A stretch of 14,573 nt of DNA from Cyclostephanos tholiformis (Eukaryota; Bacillariophyta; Thalassiosirophyceae; Thalassiosirales; Thalassiosiraceae): positions 1 to 14,573 of the forward strand of contig JALLPB010000565.1 of NCBI GenBank assembly GCA_036939975.1, given 5' to 3'. Within the stretch, counting starts at the first letter, position 1. Every line of letters starts with the position of its first letter. The notes beneath the pieces are model-generated. The model ran no database searches. It was given only the letters and a program-made list of their open reading frames with translations, and was not told where the DNA came from. The position numbers and the translations under genes are program-made. Below, piece after piece: positions 7,479-14,573 of this stretch.

Positions 7479-8952
7479 ATGGACAAAGAAGAGGTTCATG
7501 TAGCTGAATCACAGCCTCTTCTTTTGCCCCCTGCCAGCATTGCCTCTCGTCTCTCCACTTGCCCATCTCATCTCTGTGACTGGGCACAAGCGACAGAGTG
7601 CACATTTACTAGTTTAGCACCGCTACCATGCCAGATGGAAGAATGTGACATCCTCGTGCATCACATCTGCAAAGCTGCATAGGAAAGGAGGGAGGGTTAT
7701 GATGATGTTGTGGCACTCTATTGCTGCTGTCATCATCCAAATTACAAATATAGGTCCGCTCTAGAGAAGGGTAATGTGGAGACCATGCAGGAAGTCATTG
7801 GGAGGGCCCGGGTTGTGAATGTGGAGAGTCAGATCACAACCAAAGATATTGGAGACTTTGACATTGGAGATGAGGAGGATTAGAGCCCCACAACCCTGCA
7901 ATCCGATGATCGTGATGAGGAGGATTCCATGAGAGGTGCCAACCTTGATGCTGTTGTGTTGGATGAGTGTTACTTTTCAGGGGATGATGGAAGGGTTGAT
8001 CTTGTAGACCGTGAGGATGACTTTGGTGTAACTGATTATACCATGGGACAATTTGCCATTCATAATCGTGTCAGGCATTTCATGGGTGGAGTTCTAATAT
8101 CCATGCAGAATAGAGTTGTGGTTGAGGCGGCTTATATGTTTGAGGCTGTTATGACCATGAGGAGTATGCATTCTATGTGGAAGACTGAGATTGCACCACT
8201 TGTTGTTCATGAAAAGTACAAATCTTTTATTCATTTCATTCCTTTGGAATGATTTGCCGATGCCCCCATGCGGGTCAAGAAGGTTGAAAAATACTTTTGG
8301 GCGAAGAGCTATTCTCCTGAGGGATTTTACACTTAGGCGTGTGATGTCATGAAAGAAGTTTGTGCACTAGCAACTGTCATAAAGGGGTGGGGTGGGGTTG
8401 CCGTTGCACTAAATACCCAGCAGGAAGAGTCTAATGGACATGAAGAATGAATTCATTCTAAAAAAGTACTCCACGGCAATGGGCTCAGAGTATGTCCCAT
8501 CAAACAACAACAAAGAGCTTTTGTTGGATATTCTGGAGGGGTGGTGGATGCTTCATCCATCGACTAATATATTACTTGCTGTGCTTGTGCATAGGTGTGA
8601 TCCAGACATCACTGGAGACCCTACTGAGCTAGCCCCGGGGTAAATATGCAAGAGTATTCATGCTGACACTCTCAAGGACTTTGCTGTAATGAGAGAGAGA
8701 GATAAGATTGTTGAGAATCATGGCAGTGAACATCAACTCGTGGAGACATTCATGATGAAGTCTAAGGTCCAGTTGATGGTGCAGATGGTTGATTTAGGTG
8801 CAATTGATCAGGTGAAAGAGCAACTATCATTGCTCATGCAGTTTAAAGAATCATTCATTTGTGTGCAAGATCATGTTACGGGGGGGAAGAGTGAGAATGC
8901 TTGTGATCAGACCATGCATGACTTGTTTTCTGCATTGCCATTTTTGAAGTAG
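7479..8952 (+). pseudogene. Transposon accessory protein with PHD-like Cys/His cluster, decayed
   Basis: One frame runs from the ATG at 7479 to about 8400, broken by stops at 7680, 7881, 8250 and 8334; a shift of frame then leads to 8434-8952, with a stop at 8641. The first part has C33, C41, C51-x4-C56-x4-H61-x2-C64-x17-C82-x2-H85, a spacing close to a PHD/RING-like zinc-binding fold, with an unusual first pair. An acidic linker follows (repeated D-E-E-D), then a hydrophobic/aromatic segment. The last part is strongly helical (VQLMVQMVDLGAIDQVKEQL), probably coiled-coil. PIF/Harbinger elements usually carry a second gene, typically a Myb/SANT protein, needed for transposition; I see no Myb tryptophan pattern here. 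The role is inferred from position, converging on the transposase. Confidence 0.55.
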
Positions 8953-9101
8953 TGCCAACTTGATGGAAATTAGGAGTTGCTTTCTTCTTCTATTTCTACT
9001 CCAGCAGGATGGAAGAGTGATCAAATATTTAGGAAGATTAACATAAGATTTATTGTTGTTGAGAATACTTATGTCTCATTTATTTATCTCCCTTCAAACC
9101 C

Positions 9102-10555
9102 TTAAATGGTGAGCCAGTAGAGTTCAACAATGATTGAATGCTGCCTTGAGTCTGCCAGAGTCCACTTTGCCTGGTACGGGTTGAGGCATTTTGGAAGGAC
9201 CTTCCAACCACAATCACCATGACTGGCTAGATGGTGACCTTGTTGTAGGTGCAATGGCCGCCCCTCACTTACCATCTCAGTCAACATCATATTATGAAGA
9301 ACAGTGAATGTTCTGAAAATATCTCCACAGACCTTCACCTTTCAATGTTTAAATCCCCTGTCAAGAGAACCCCAACATGACTTGAGAACTCCAAATATGC
9401 ACTCCACTTCCTTTCTCATGCTCTCAAGATTAGTGGAGAACAAATCCTTGAGTCTAGTACCACCTGACTCCAACTGCATGTACAGACAGATGGTAGTGGG
9501 CCAGCATATATACCCATTGTCGCAGATCAGGTACATGCCAGTTGCCACCCCTGCATCTCAATCCTCTTCATAATATCACTATTCGACTTCTGATACCCAT
9601 CCCTCAGAGTTCTGGCAAACATTTGGATCAAGTTTCATGATGTGCTTGTCATTTTGACTGCCAAATTGTGGACCAAATACTCCAAGAATCTTACGGTTGA
9701 TGTCAGTAATGCACTGAAATGCAAGCAATGGATAGAATTCCTTACCCTTTGACTGATTGAAGTCACCAGCAGGACAGTTTGCCCACCACAAGTGCACAAC
9801 ACAACCAATCTGATGGCACCAGGAGGACCAACCTCTTCATAATGCTTCATGTTTTCAAATAAATTAGCTGGAGTCCAAGGCAGGTGGATATACTCATTCG
9901 ATAGAATCACCATCTTCTCCATGAACATCAAGAAGAGGTTACTGTGGTCCATTGAGCAGATCTGAGTAACAGTATGCAACTGCTGCAAACTATGAACAGA
10001 GCCATCAACCATTGCAAGCATGCCCATCACTAGAAGTTCAGCCTTTATCTGAAGTCACTCACACATACAACATTGGTGCGACAATCCAATCCACCCCTCC
10101 AAAATGAAGCGGTTGGCAATCTCCCCAACTTTGTAGAGTGGCATGCAAAACCATGTACGAATGGTACTTAGTGGCTTCAATGACAAATGCTCAGTCATTT
10201 CATGCATAGTAGCATTGTGTCCACTGGGTGATTGAATGAGCTTGTCATAGAGAAACAGACAGTAATAAGTAGATTCCTCGTAGTTGCTGATCATATAATG
10301 ATAGTGCTTTGGAGCTCGAGGCTTACTTCTCTTATCAGCTGAAAATTAAGCAGTCAAGCCATCATTGTCAGTGATATTCCCTGCTACAGGATACATTGGA
10401 TTGAAGTGCTCAAGCAGGGTAAACATCATCCGCCGGAGATTGTGGAGCAGCTACACTTTGGGTTTGGTCATCTCCAAAGAAATACACTCGGCAACCGTGG
10501 AGCGCAGCTCAGGGTAGCAAATAAATCCATGTTTGGTGTCGATTATGCAATCCAT
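9102..10555 (-). pseudogene. PIF/Harbinger-type DDE transposase pseudogene
   Basis: From the ATG at 10555 one minus-strand frame reads to about 9815, with three stops (two between 10294 and 10480, one at 10055). After one frameshift a second frame continues to 9102 with four further stops. Diagnostic segments in order are EYIHLPWTPANL, GPPGAI, VHLWWANCPAGDFNQSKGKE, GPQFGSQNDKHIMKLD (second catalytic Asp), YLICDNGYICWPTTI and RKEVECIFGVLKSCWGSLDR (catalytic Glu), then the helical tail VCGDIFRTFTVLHNMM. These are hallmarks of the Harbinger-derived nuclease (DDE_Tnp_4-like) fold. The frameshift falls at the expected first catalytic Asp. One stop (9342-9344) looks like a CGA to TGA change. It once catalysed cut-and-paste transposition of the surrounding element. 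Confidence 0.75.
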
Positions 10556-10825
10556 GGTATGTCAAGGGCATGATATAGATGGGCGAATGGAGATAATGAA
10601 GTAGTCAAGGATGTGGGAAATTATCTTCCCAGCTATTCGGAGGGTGTTTTGTCCCAAGTGGCCTGGAATGGGGCAAATTTTTCTGTTCAGGCCATTTTCC
10701 CCATTTTTTTAGATGTTACCATCTATCTAGACCAAAAACAATCACATTTTGGGGCCCAGATAAATGGGAAAACAAGGTGGACGGAAGTTACAGTATTAGA
10801 TTCTTAAAAAAACTTCCTGATTATC

Positions 10826-10877
10826 AGAGTATCTTAATACAATCTCAGCCTGAGGTCAAATCATATAAGAGCAGTAG
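10826..10877 (-). repeat. Right inverted end of Harbinger-type element (MITE-free)
   Basis: The reverse complement matches 6842-6868 plus 7083-7107 at 48 of 52 positions. At 10851-10853 it holds a single TGA (TCA on the minus strand) where the left copy has the 211-bp MITE. It is thus an empty-site reference for that insertion. Confidence 0.7.
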
Positions 10878-10964
10878 TATGGATGATACAAGATGTTGAA
10901 GGACAACCTTTGCAATAACATGTTGCTGGAAGTTGATGAATTCCAGACCAACATGGAGAAGTTT
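10878..10964 (+). pseudogene. Copia-like Gag fragment, continuation after the transposon
   Basis: Directly after the transposon the plus strand reads YKMLKDNLCNNMLLEVDEFQ then TNMEKF, with one stop just before it. The pattern R/x-Y-x-x-L-K-x-x-L-x-N-x-M-x-x-x-x-D-x-F-x-x-T is what follows the C-x-x-x-x-G segment in diatom copia-like Gag, so it continues the fragment ending at 6841. The spacing of residues across the joint fits. It dissolves into AT-rich sequence after about 10964. The short length limits confidence. Confidence 0.45.
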
Positions 10965-11015
10965 CATTGTGGAATTTATCTCATCTTGGCAATGTCTGTG
11001 TGTGTGTTAGTGTAA

Positions 11016-11580
11016 ACTAATTCCCATGTAGTCAAAGTTATTATATATCTTAATTTGTGGAATAATTCTCATCATGGAGATGTCTGTGTGTGCGTATTAT
11101 TGCTATGTAGGTCATTATTGTAATAATATTATGTGTGTAAGAAAGAAAACTTTGTTGACATTAGTACAATATTAAAAAGTATTGCCATTATTGAGTGCAA
11201 TAATGTATTGATACATCATATTGTTGGTATATTATAATGCTATTTAATACAAAATGATACCAATGATGATAAATTATTGATACATGATATGCTATGTAAG
11301 ACATAATAATGGTATTGACACATTACTGAGATAATAATGTATTGATATTAATGTGTGTAAGACAAATAATTGAAATGAGGCTTTTCAGATTGACATTATA
11401 CTGAGTATAACGTCAACACTTTATAATGTCAATACATTATAATGCTATATGGAAGAAGACATCATAATGAAATTGAAATTATACTGAGATAATAATAATT
11501 ATGTTTGTAAGACAACTCATTATAATGTATTGATTATTGAGAAAAGCACTCAATAATGTATTGGTATATCATAAAGTCAT
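11016..11580. repeat. AT-rich region with degenerate repeats
   Basis: About 560 bp of very AT-rich sequence without a gene. Recurrent modules include TACTGAGATAATAAT (about 11325 and 11482), each followed within about 20-30 nt by TTTGTAAGACA or TGTGTAAGACA, and TGTAAGA(C/A)A at 11136, 11295, 11356 and 11506. ATAATGTATTGAT and its inversions occur many times. It looks like an old, diverged tandem array or a low-complexity spacer. Confidence 0.5.
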
Positions 11581-11589
11581 TGCAACATT

Positions 11590-11850
11590 TTGCACAACCA
11601 CCAGCTTGCAATGGCCCAAAATTTAACAAGGATGCTCTTGCAAGGGTGTCCCCCACACACCAATGTGTGCACAATGTATTCTGACAACAAGGAAACTGCA
11701 AGTTTAGGGGGATATGGCGCTGATCTCCTCGAAACCACCCCAGATGAGGATTCTGTGGACTCTCTTGATGACGGCACTGCAGTTGATGTTTGCATTATGG
11801 ATATTCTGCCAGGTGTCAGGTACCAATTGGTATCCGAAGGTACCATATGA
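11590..11850 (+). CDS. Uncharacterised acidic ORF, possible gene fragment
   Basis: An 86-codon open frame with a TTG at 11590 and a first ATG at 11611. It includes MLLQGCPPHTNVCTMYSDN and an acidic run ETTPDEDSVDSLDDGTAVD. Base composition is clearly richer in GC than the AT-rich tract before it, which suggests real or once-real coding sequence. No family is recognised. It could be a fragment of a retroelement or host gene captured between transposons. The opposite strand is also open and less protein-like. Confidence 0.25.
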   Translation: MHNHQLAMAQNLTRMLLQGCPPHTNVCTMYSDNKETASLGGYGADLLETTPDEDSVDSLDDGTAVDVCIMDILPGVRYQLVSEGTI

Positions 11851-12034
11851 TTACCAGACCTCAAAGTCACTCCCCTGACAACCCCAAGACATAGTCCTAC
11901 TCACTTACTATGCAAAAATCCCGGTCCTCAGGACTGTGTGCTAGCATAAGATACAGTACTAGAGGCCATTTTTGGAGCAAAATCATGAGTACCAATCAAT
12001 ACCTAAGTAAAATCAATTTTTTGATCTCTTTACA
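11851..12034. other. Spacer, no gene
   Basis: Between the acidic ORF and the end of the piggyBac-like pseudogene. No features beyond a small palindrome GTCCTCAGGAC near 11926. The 3' end of the piggyBac element, including its terminal repeat, could lie here but was not recognised. Confidence 0.3.
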
Positions 12035-13375
12035 TTAGAGAGCATAGCAACCAGTGCACAGGGGCATCAAGTAGTCACAGGAGCAGTACGTCAGGCATTT
12101 TTTTGGCATCTGTGACACCTCAGGCAGACATAATTGGTCCCAACTCTTCTAAACCAGTGGGTGTCTGGATTCCAACTTCCCTCATGCGGCTTACACTTTA
12201 TCAACCTATGATTCGTGTTCCAAACCCTCCTAATGAGTACTGGAGCCACCGAGGGTGTTCTCCATCATCTGCTGTGTGAGTTTTTGACGAAATTTGAGCT
12301 GGGGCATCGAATTTTTGTTCTTCACCCTAGCCAGTGACTGCACCACATTAACCTCAGCCATGGAGCAAAGAAAGGTAAATTGGCACATTGCCCACCACTT
12401 TGTCCCCCAAACCTCCTCCAAACCAATCAGATCATGGTGATGATTGTTGATGTCATCCACCCAATTCTTTGCCTTGCAGTACCGGCTGAATGGCTTCGTA
12501 TACTTGAACGATTTCCATTGCCCATCGACCTTCAGGTAGGTTGGGTGGTCCTGCACTGGCTCAATCATTCCATGAGTCAACATGATCTTACTTATGTATT
12601 TATCATTGTGGCAACAAACACGGAACTCAATGTTCTTGTGCTCTGGAACAAGGGTCTCACAATGTCCAAGCGGGGCCTTGATGAAGTAGCCATTGATCAC
12701 TGTGAGTTTACTCCCCAAGTGTTCATTCATTGCGGGGATAATCACCAATTCGATGAACTCCTCTGGGAACGCCATCTGGAACAGCTCAATCTTGGTGTCA
12801 GTGGCAATCTTGTCCCAGTGATGATGTGCCCACTTACCCTTTTCATACGTCAAGTTCTGCTCTTGCCAAGGGCAATGTGTGGGCATCTTGAATCTGTGCT
12901 GCACTTCATCTAGGGGGGAGGGTTGCCACCCTCATCAAGGGGCTCATTTTCATCCTCAACCTCTACGCCCTCCACCCAAAGTTCTACAATGTGCTCATCA
13001 AGTCCAGGCCCACCTCTTCCGTTTGGAACAATGTTGTTCAATGTGGCATGATTGTCCTTGTGGTGTATTGGCCGAGGAGGGGCAATGACGACAGGTGCAT
13101 GCTACTCCCGAACAATACCTCTGAGGCAACATCGACACGGAAGTTCTTTTTGACGATGAAGCATTCACCATCAACATTTGGCATGGTCACAAGGTAGCAA
13201 AATGCTGCTTCCTTGCAACCAACCGCATCACCTTGCCAGTGATGATGGCACCCATAACATGTGCCTATGTGTCGGGGGGGTACTTCTCTCGAATCCGGTC
13301 ACCCGGGTGAAAGAAATGGGCGCTGCCAGAGCCAATGGCTCCAATTCCACCAAGCTTCTTTGTTGTCACCATCAT
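12035..13375 (-). pseudogene. piggyBac-like transposase pseudogene
   Basis: Reading on the minus strand from the ATG at 13375: an N-terminal part with HPGDRIREKY and AHVMGAIITGKV (stop between them), a shifted frame with VTMPNVDGECFIVKKNFRVD (about 13220-13100), then the original frame, long and acidic (VEDENEPLDEGGNPPPLDE), running as an open 224-residue stretch to 12230. That stretch has AFPEEFIELVIIPAMNEHL, HPTYLKVDGQWKSFKY and WVDDINNHHHDLIGLEEVW, the last matching the final catalytic Asp region of piggyBac DDD transposases. Two more frame changes expose a Cys-rich tail (CLRCHRC, then YCSCDYLMPLCTGC), the zinc-binding C-terminus of the family. Only about 100 residues separate the N-terminal helix region from the last Asp motif, far fewer than usual, so the section with the first two catalytic Asp residues seems deleted. 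It is inactive. Confidence 0.7.
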
Positions 13376-13430
13376 CGGAGTGATTTATGAGCTTATCACC
13401 AAAAAGCAGGTATAAAATCCTAGGTTGTGC
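13376..13430. other. Junction upstream of piggyBac-like pseudogene
   Basis: Short spacer between the pseudogene start (an in-frame TAA lies 9 nt before its ATG) and the palindrome cluster. No TTAA target site is visible from 13376 to 13600, so the element end is not defined. Confidence 0.25.
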
Positions 13431-13464
13431 ATTCCTGGGGAATTCCTAGGAATTCCCCAGGAAT
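13431..13464. repeat. 34-nt perfect palindrome
   Basis: The centre lies between 13447 and 13448; all 17 base pairs match. The core is GGGGAATTCCTAGGAATTCC. It overlaps by four bases the next inverted repeat. With no loop it would extrude as a cruciform or act as a dimeric binding site. Confidence 0.85.
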
Positions 13465-13496
13465 TCCCTTTTTCGGCTCTTGAAAAAAGGGAATTC
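13461..13496. repeat. 13-bp inverted repeat with GAATTCCC arms
   Basis: GAATTCCCTTTTT (13461-13473) and AAAAAGGGAATTC (13484-13496) match perfectly around a 10-nt loop. The GGGAATTC unit occurs four times in 13438-13500. A weaker inverted repeat, GGTTCC...GGAACC, follows at about 13498-13519. Confidence 0.8.
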
Positions 13497-13551
13497 GGGT
13501 TCCTCCCAAGAGGGGAACCAATATAATACGACGTACAGACCAGGAGGAATG

Positions 13552-13595
13552 AGGCAAAAACTCGTTCCCTTTTTGAAGGGAACGAGTTTTTGCCT
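13552..13595. repeat. 20-bp perfect hairpin with 4-nt loop
   Basis: The arms 13552-13571 and 13576-13595 are exact reverse complements; the loop is TTTG. The arm runs AGGCAAAAACTCGTTCCCTT. The third strong palindrome within 165 bp. It may be a subterminal structure of the adjacent piggyBac-like element or a separate fold-back element. Confidence 0.85.
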
Positions 13596-13615
13596 AGTGC
13601 GTCCATCCCGACGTT

Positions 13616-13877
13616 CCGCGCCGCTCCCCCCCGCAGCCGGCGGGGTACGCGAGGACGACGATGAGGATTGGGCCGACGTCATCGCACGCAGGACGATCCG
13701 ATGTCGGGGTGGACGCGCGCATTGTTGTGTCGCCCCCCCCATCCTCCCTCGTGACCGTTAGGGTCACGCGCGTCTACCCTGACGTCGGGGTTGACATCCG
13801 TGCCGCTTCCCCCCGCAGCCGGCGGGGTACGCGAGGACGATGACAAGGATTGGAATAACGTTGGCGCACGCGGGACG
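13616..13877. repeat. GC-rich direct repeats, 182-bp offset
   Basis: 13616-13695 and 13798-13877 are two copies of an 80-bp GC-rich sequence, about 80 percent alike by eye. Both contain CCGCAGCCGGCGGGGTACGC and then GAGGACGA. A further relative of the copy end (CGTCAT-GCACGC-GGACGAT) recurs at about 13905-13927. The 182-bp offset is not a multiple of three, so the repeat is at DNA level, not a protein repeat in one frame. Confidence 0.7.
13750..13768. repeat. 7-bp hairpin between GC-rich repeats
   Basis: CGTGACC (13750-13756) and GGTCACG (13762-13768) pair around GTTAG. It sits between the two direct-repeat copies. Short, so it may be chance. Confidence 0.35.
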
Positions 13878-14123
13878 GGGTACACCAAGACGACGGATCG
13901 GGACGTCGTCATTGCGTGCGGGACGATCGGTTACATGAGGACAACATCGCAGATTGACACAACAATCAATCAAATTGTCCAGGCTGCCAACAGCGATGTC
14001 GTCCTCTGTATTCTACAGGGCTTGATGCGGACAAAGTCCCACATTCCTCCTAATGGAAAATGGGCTGAGCTTGACCCCTTCCACGGTCGCTTCAGGTGAT
14101 GGGCACAGCCACGCCATCGAAGC
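13878..14123. other. No supported gene
   Basis: GC-rich repeat remnant passing into mixed composition. The plus strand is open through most of it (to a stop at 14097-14099) and reads KSHIPPNGKWAELDPFHGRF near the end, which may be a remnant of an exon or of a mobile gene, but nothing confirms it. Confidence 0.25.
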
Positions 14124-14549
14124 ATGAAGGAGCATGTTGTTGCCATTCTCTCCCATTATGGGACATAGGACCCAGCTGTGGTGACGAATCCATCCCACCT
14201 TCAGTCCATCGCCAAGCTTACCAAGGACGAGATGGATGCTGCTGAGGCAGCTCGCCGAGCTGCTCAGGACGCTGAGCATCTCCGTCAGGATGCTCGCCAG
14301 CGTGCGAACATCCGCCAAGAGGGCGCACTTGGAGCTCTTCCCCTGGGCTACGGCGTTGCTGCTCCTCGTTGGCACCGGCCACACGAGGAGCAGCAACGCC
14401 AAAATCAGCACGCGGCCAACCTCCTCGCTCGCAAAATAATCACTTCCATCCCATCATCCTCAAAGAGTCGCCTTGTGATGGAGGCAACGAAGATGACCGT
14501 GCCAGCACCAGGACGGTCGTCACGCCCATTCCTTTTCATGCGGCAGTGA
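14124..14549 (+). pseudogene. Ala/Arg/Gln-rich helical ORF, possibly broken gene
   Basis: The frame begins at the ATG 14124 (MKEHVVAILSHYG), meets a TAG at 14166-14168 and continues open to the stop at 14547-14549. Residues after the stop include SHLQSIAKLTKDEMDAAEAA then RRAAQDAEHLRQDARQ, a charged helical stretch likely to be coiled-coil. A 49-nt hairpin (14352-14400) lies in the frame and encodes part of the C-terminal half. Codon composition is GC-rich compared with the piggyBac region. The family is not recognised. It may be an exon of a gene continuing beyond the window or a fragment from a mobile element. Confidence 0.3.
14352..14400. repeat. 18-bp perfect inverted repeat, extended hairpin
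   Basis: The arms 14352-14369 (GGCGTTGCTGCTCCTCGT) and 14383-14400 are exact reverse complements. Within the 13-nt spacer, TGGC (14370-14373) also pairs with GCCA (14378-14381), giving a 22-bp hairpin with one bulged base and a 4-nt loop. Confidence 0.85.
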
Positions 14550-14573
14550 ACAATGGAGCCGCCGATCTCTTGA

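Larger units (their letters stand above)
6842..10877. mobile_element. Decayed PIF/Harbinger-type DNA transposon, about 4.0 kb
   Basis: The element is bounded by inverted ends: CTACTGCTCTTATAT at 6842-6856 reappears inverted at 10863-10877. Excluding the nested MITE, 48 of 52 positions match between the two ends. Inside are two convergent pseudogenes, a Cys/His-rich accessory protein (+) and a DDE transposase (-), the usual two-gene plan of PIF/Harbinger elements. It splits a Gag-like reading frame. The exact target duplication is unresolved: TA dinucleotides lie at 6843-6844 and 10875-10876, which would put the true ends at CTGCTC/GAGCAG, but no clean 3-bp duplication is seen. Stops and frameshifts in both genes show the element is dead. 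Confidence 0.65.

Noticed and set aside
6842..10877. A novel defence or gene-cluster system formed by the ORFs of the middle region.
   Set aside because: All sizeable frames resolve into a Harbinger-type transposase, its partner gene and Gag fragments, each with stops or frameshifts; no intact operon-like or defence module is present.
12380..12913. 177-codon plus-strand open frame.
   Set aside because: It is antisense to the piggyBac-like frame, whose motifs are clear on the minus strand.
14013..14411. 132-codon minus-strand frame starting with a signal-peptide-like hydrophobic run.
   Set aside because: The hydrophobic start is the antisense of an Arg/Gln/Ala-rich, hairpin-containing stretch; no domain follows and the plus strand is equally open.

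Overview
The window looks like nuclear DNA of a stramenopile alga, most likely a diatom. The reasons are three intron-less genes with eukaryotic signal-peptide, transmembrane or CAAX architecture, a lineage-restricted Cys-rich secreted family, and decayed transposons of types common in diatoms (copia-like Gag, PIF/Harbinger, piggyBac). The species cannot be fixed from sequence alone.

Left third (1-5868) is gene-bearing. Two tandem paralogous genes on the minus strand (689-1852 and 2405-3565) encode predicted type I membrane proteins: signal peptide, Cys-rich lumenal/extracellular domain, one transmembrane helix and a short basic tail. Each carries an identical D/N-rich calcium-loop-like motif. 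Stem-loops lie at about 1.6-kb intervals beside the pair. A 617-bp divergent intergenic region with two clear palindromes separates them from a plus-strand gene (4183-5868) for a 561-residue armadillo/HEAT-like helical protein ending in CSIL, a CAAX prenylation signal.

Middle (about 6558-10964) is a nest of insertions. A copia-like Gag fragment is split in two (6558-6841 and 10878-10964) by a roughly 4.0-kb decayed PIF/Harbinger-type transposon (6842-10877). That element has recognisable inverted ends and two convergent pseudogenes: a plus-strand Cys/His-rich (PHD-like) accessory protein and a minus-strand DDE transposase. Its left inverted end is itself split by a 211-bp fold-back MITE. The right inverted end keeps the uninterrupted sequence, so the window contains its own empty site. 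Three layers of insertion can be ordered from one sequence.

Right third (11016-14573) is an AT-rich, repeat-laden stretch, an acidic ORF of unknown nature, a minus-strand piggyBac-like transposase pseudogene (12035-13375) with several frameshifts and probably a large internal deletion, then a cluster of strong perfect palindromes (13431-13595), GC-rich direct repeats (13616-13877) and an Ala/Arg/Gln-rich ORF containing a 49-nt near-perfect hairpin (14352-14400).

The three left genes appear intact; everything from about 6.5 kb onward looks like a transposon graveyard. All family assignments come from reading motifs by eye, without database searches.
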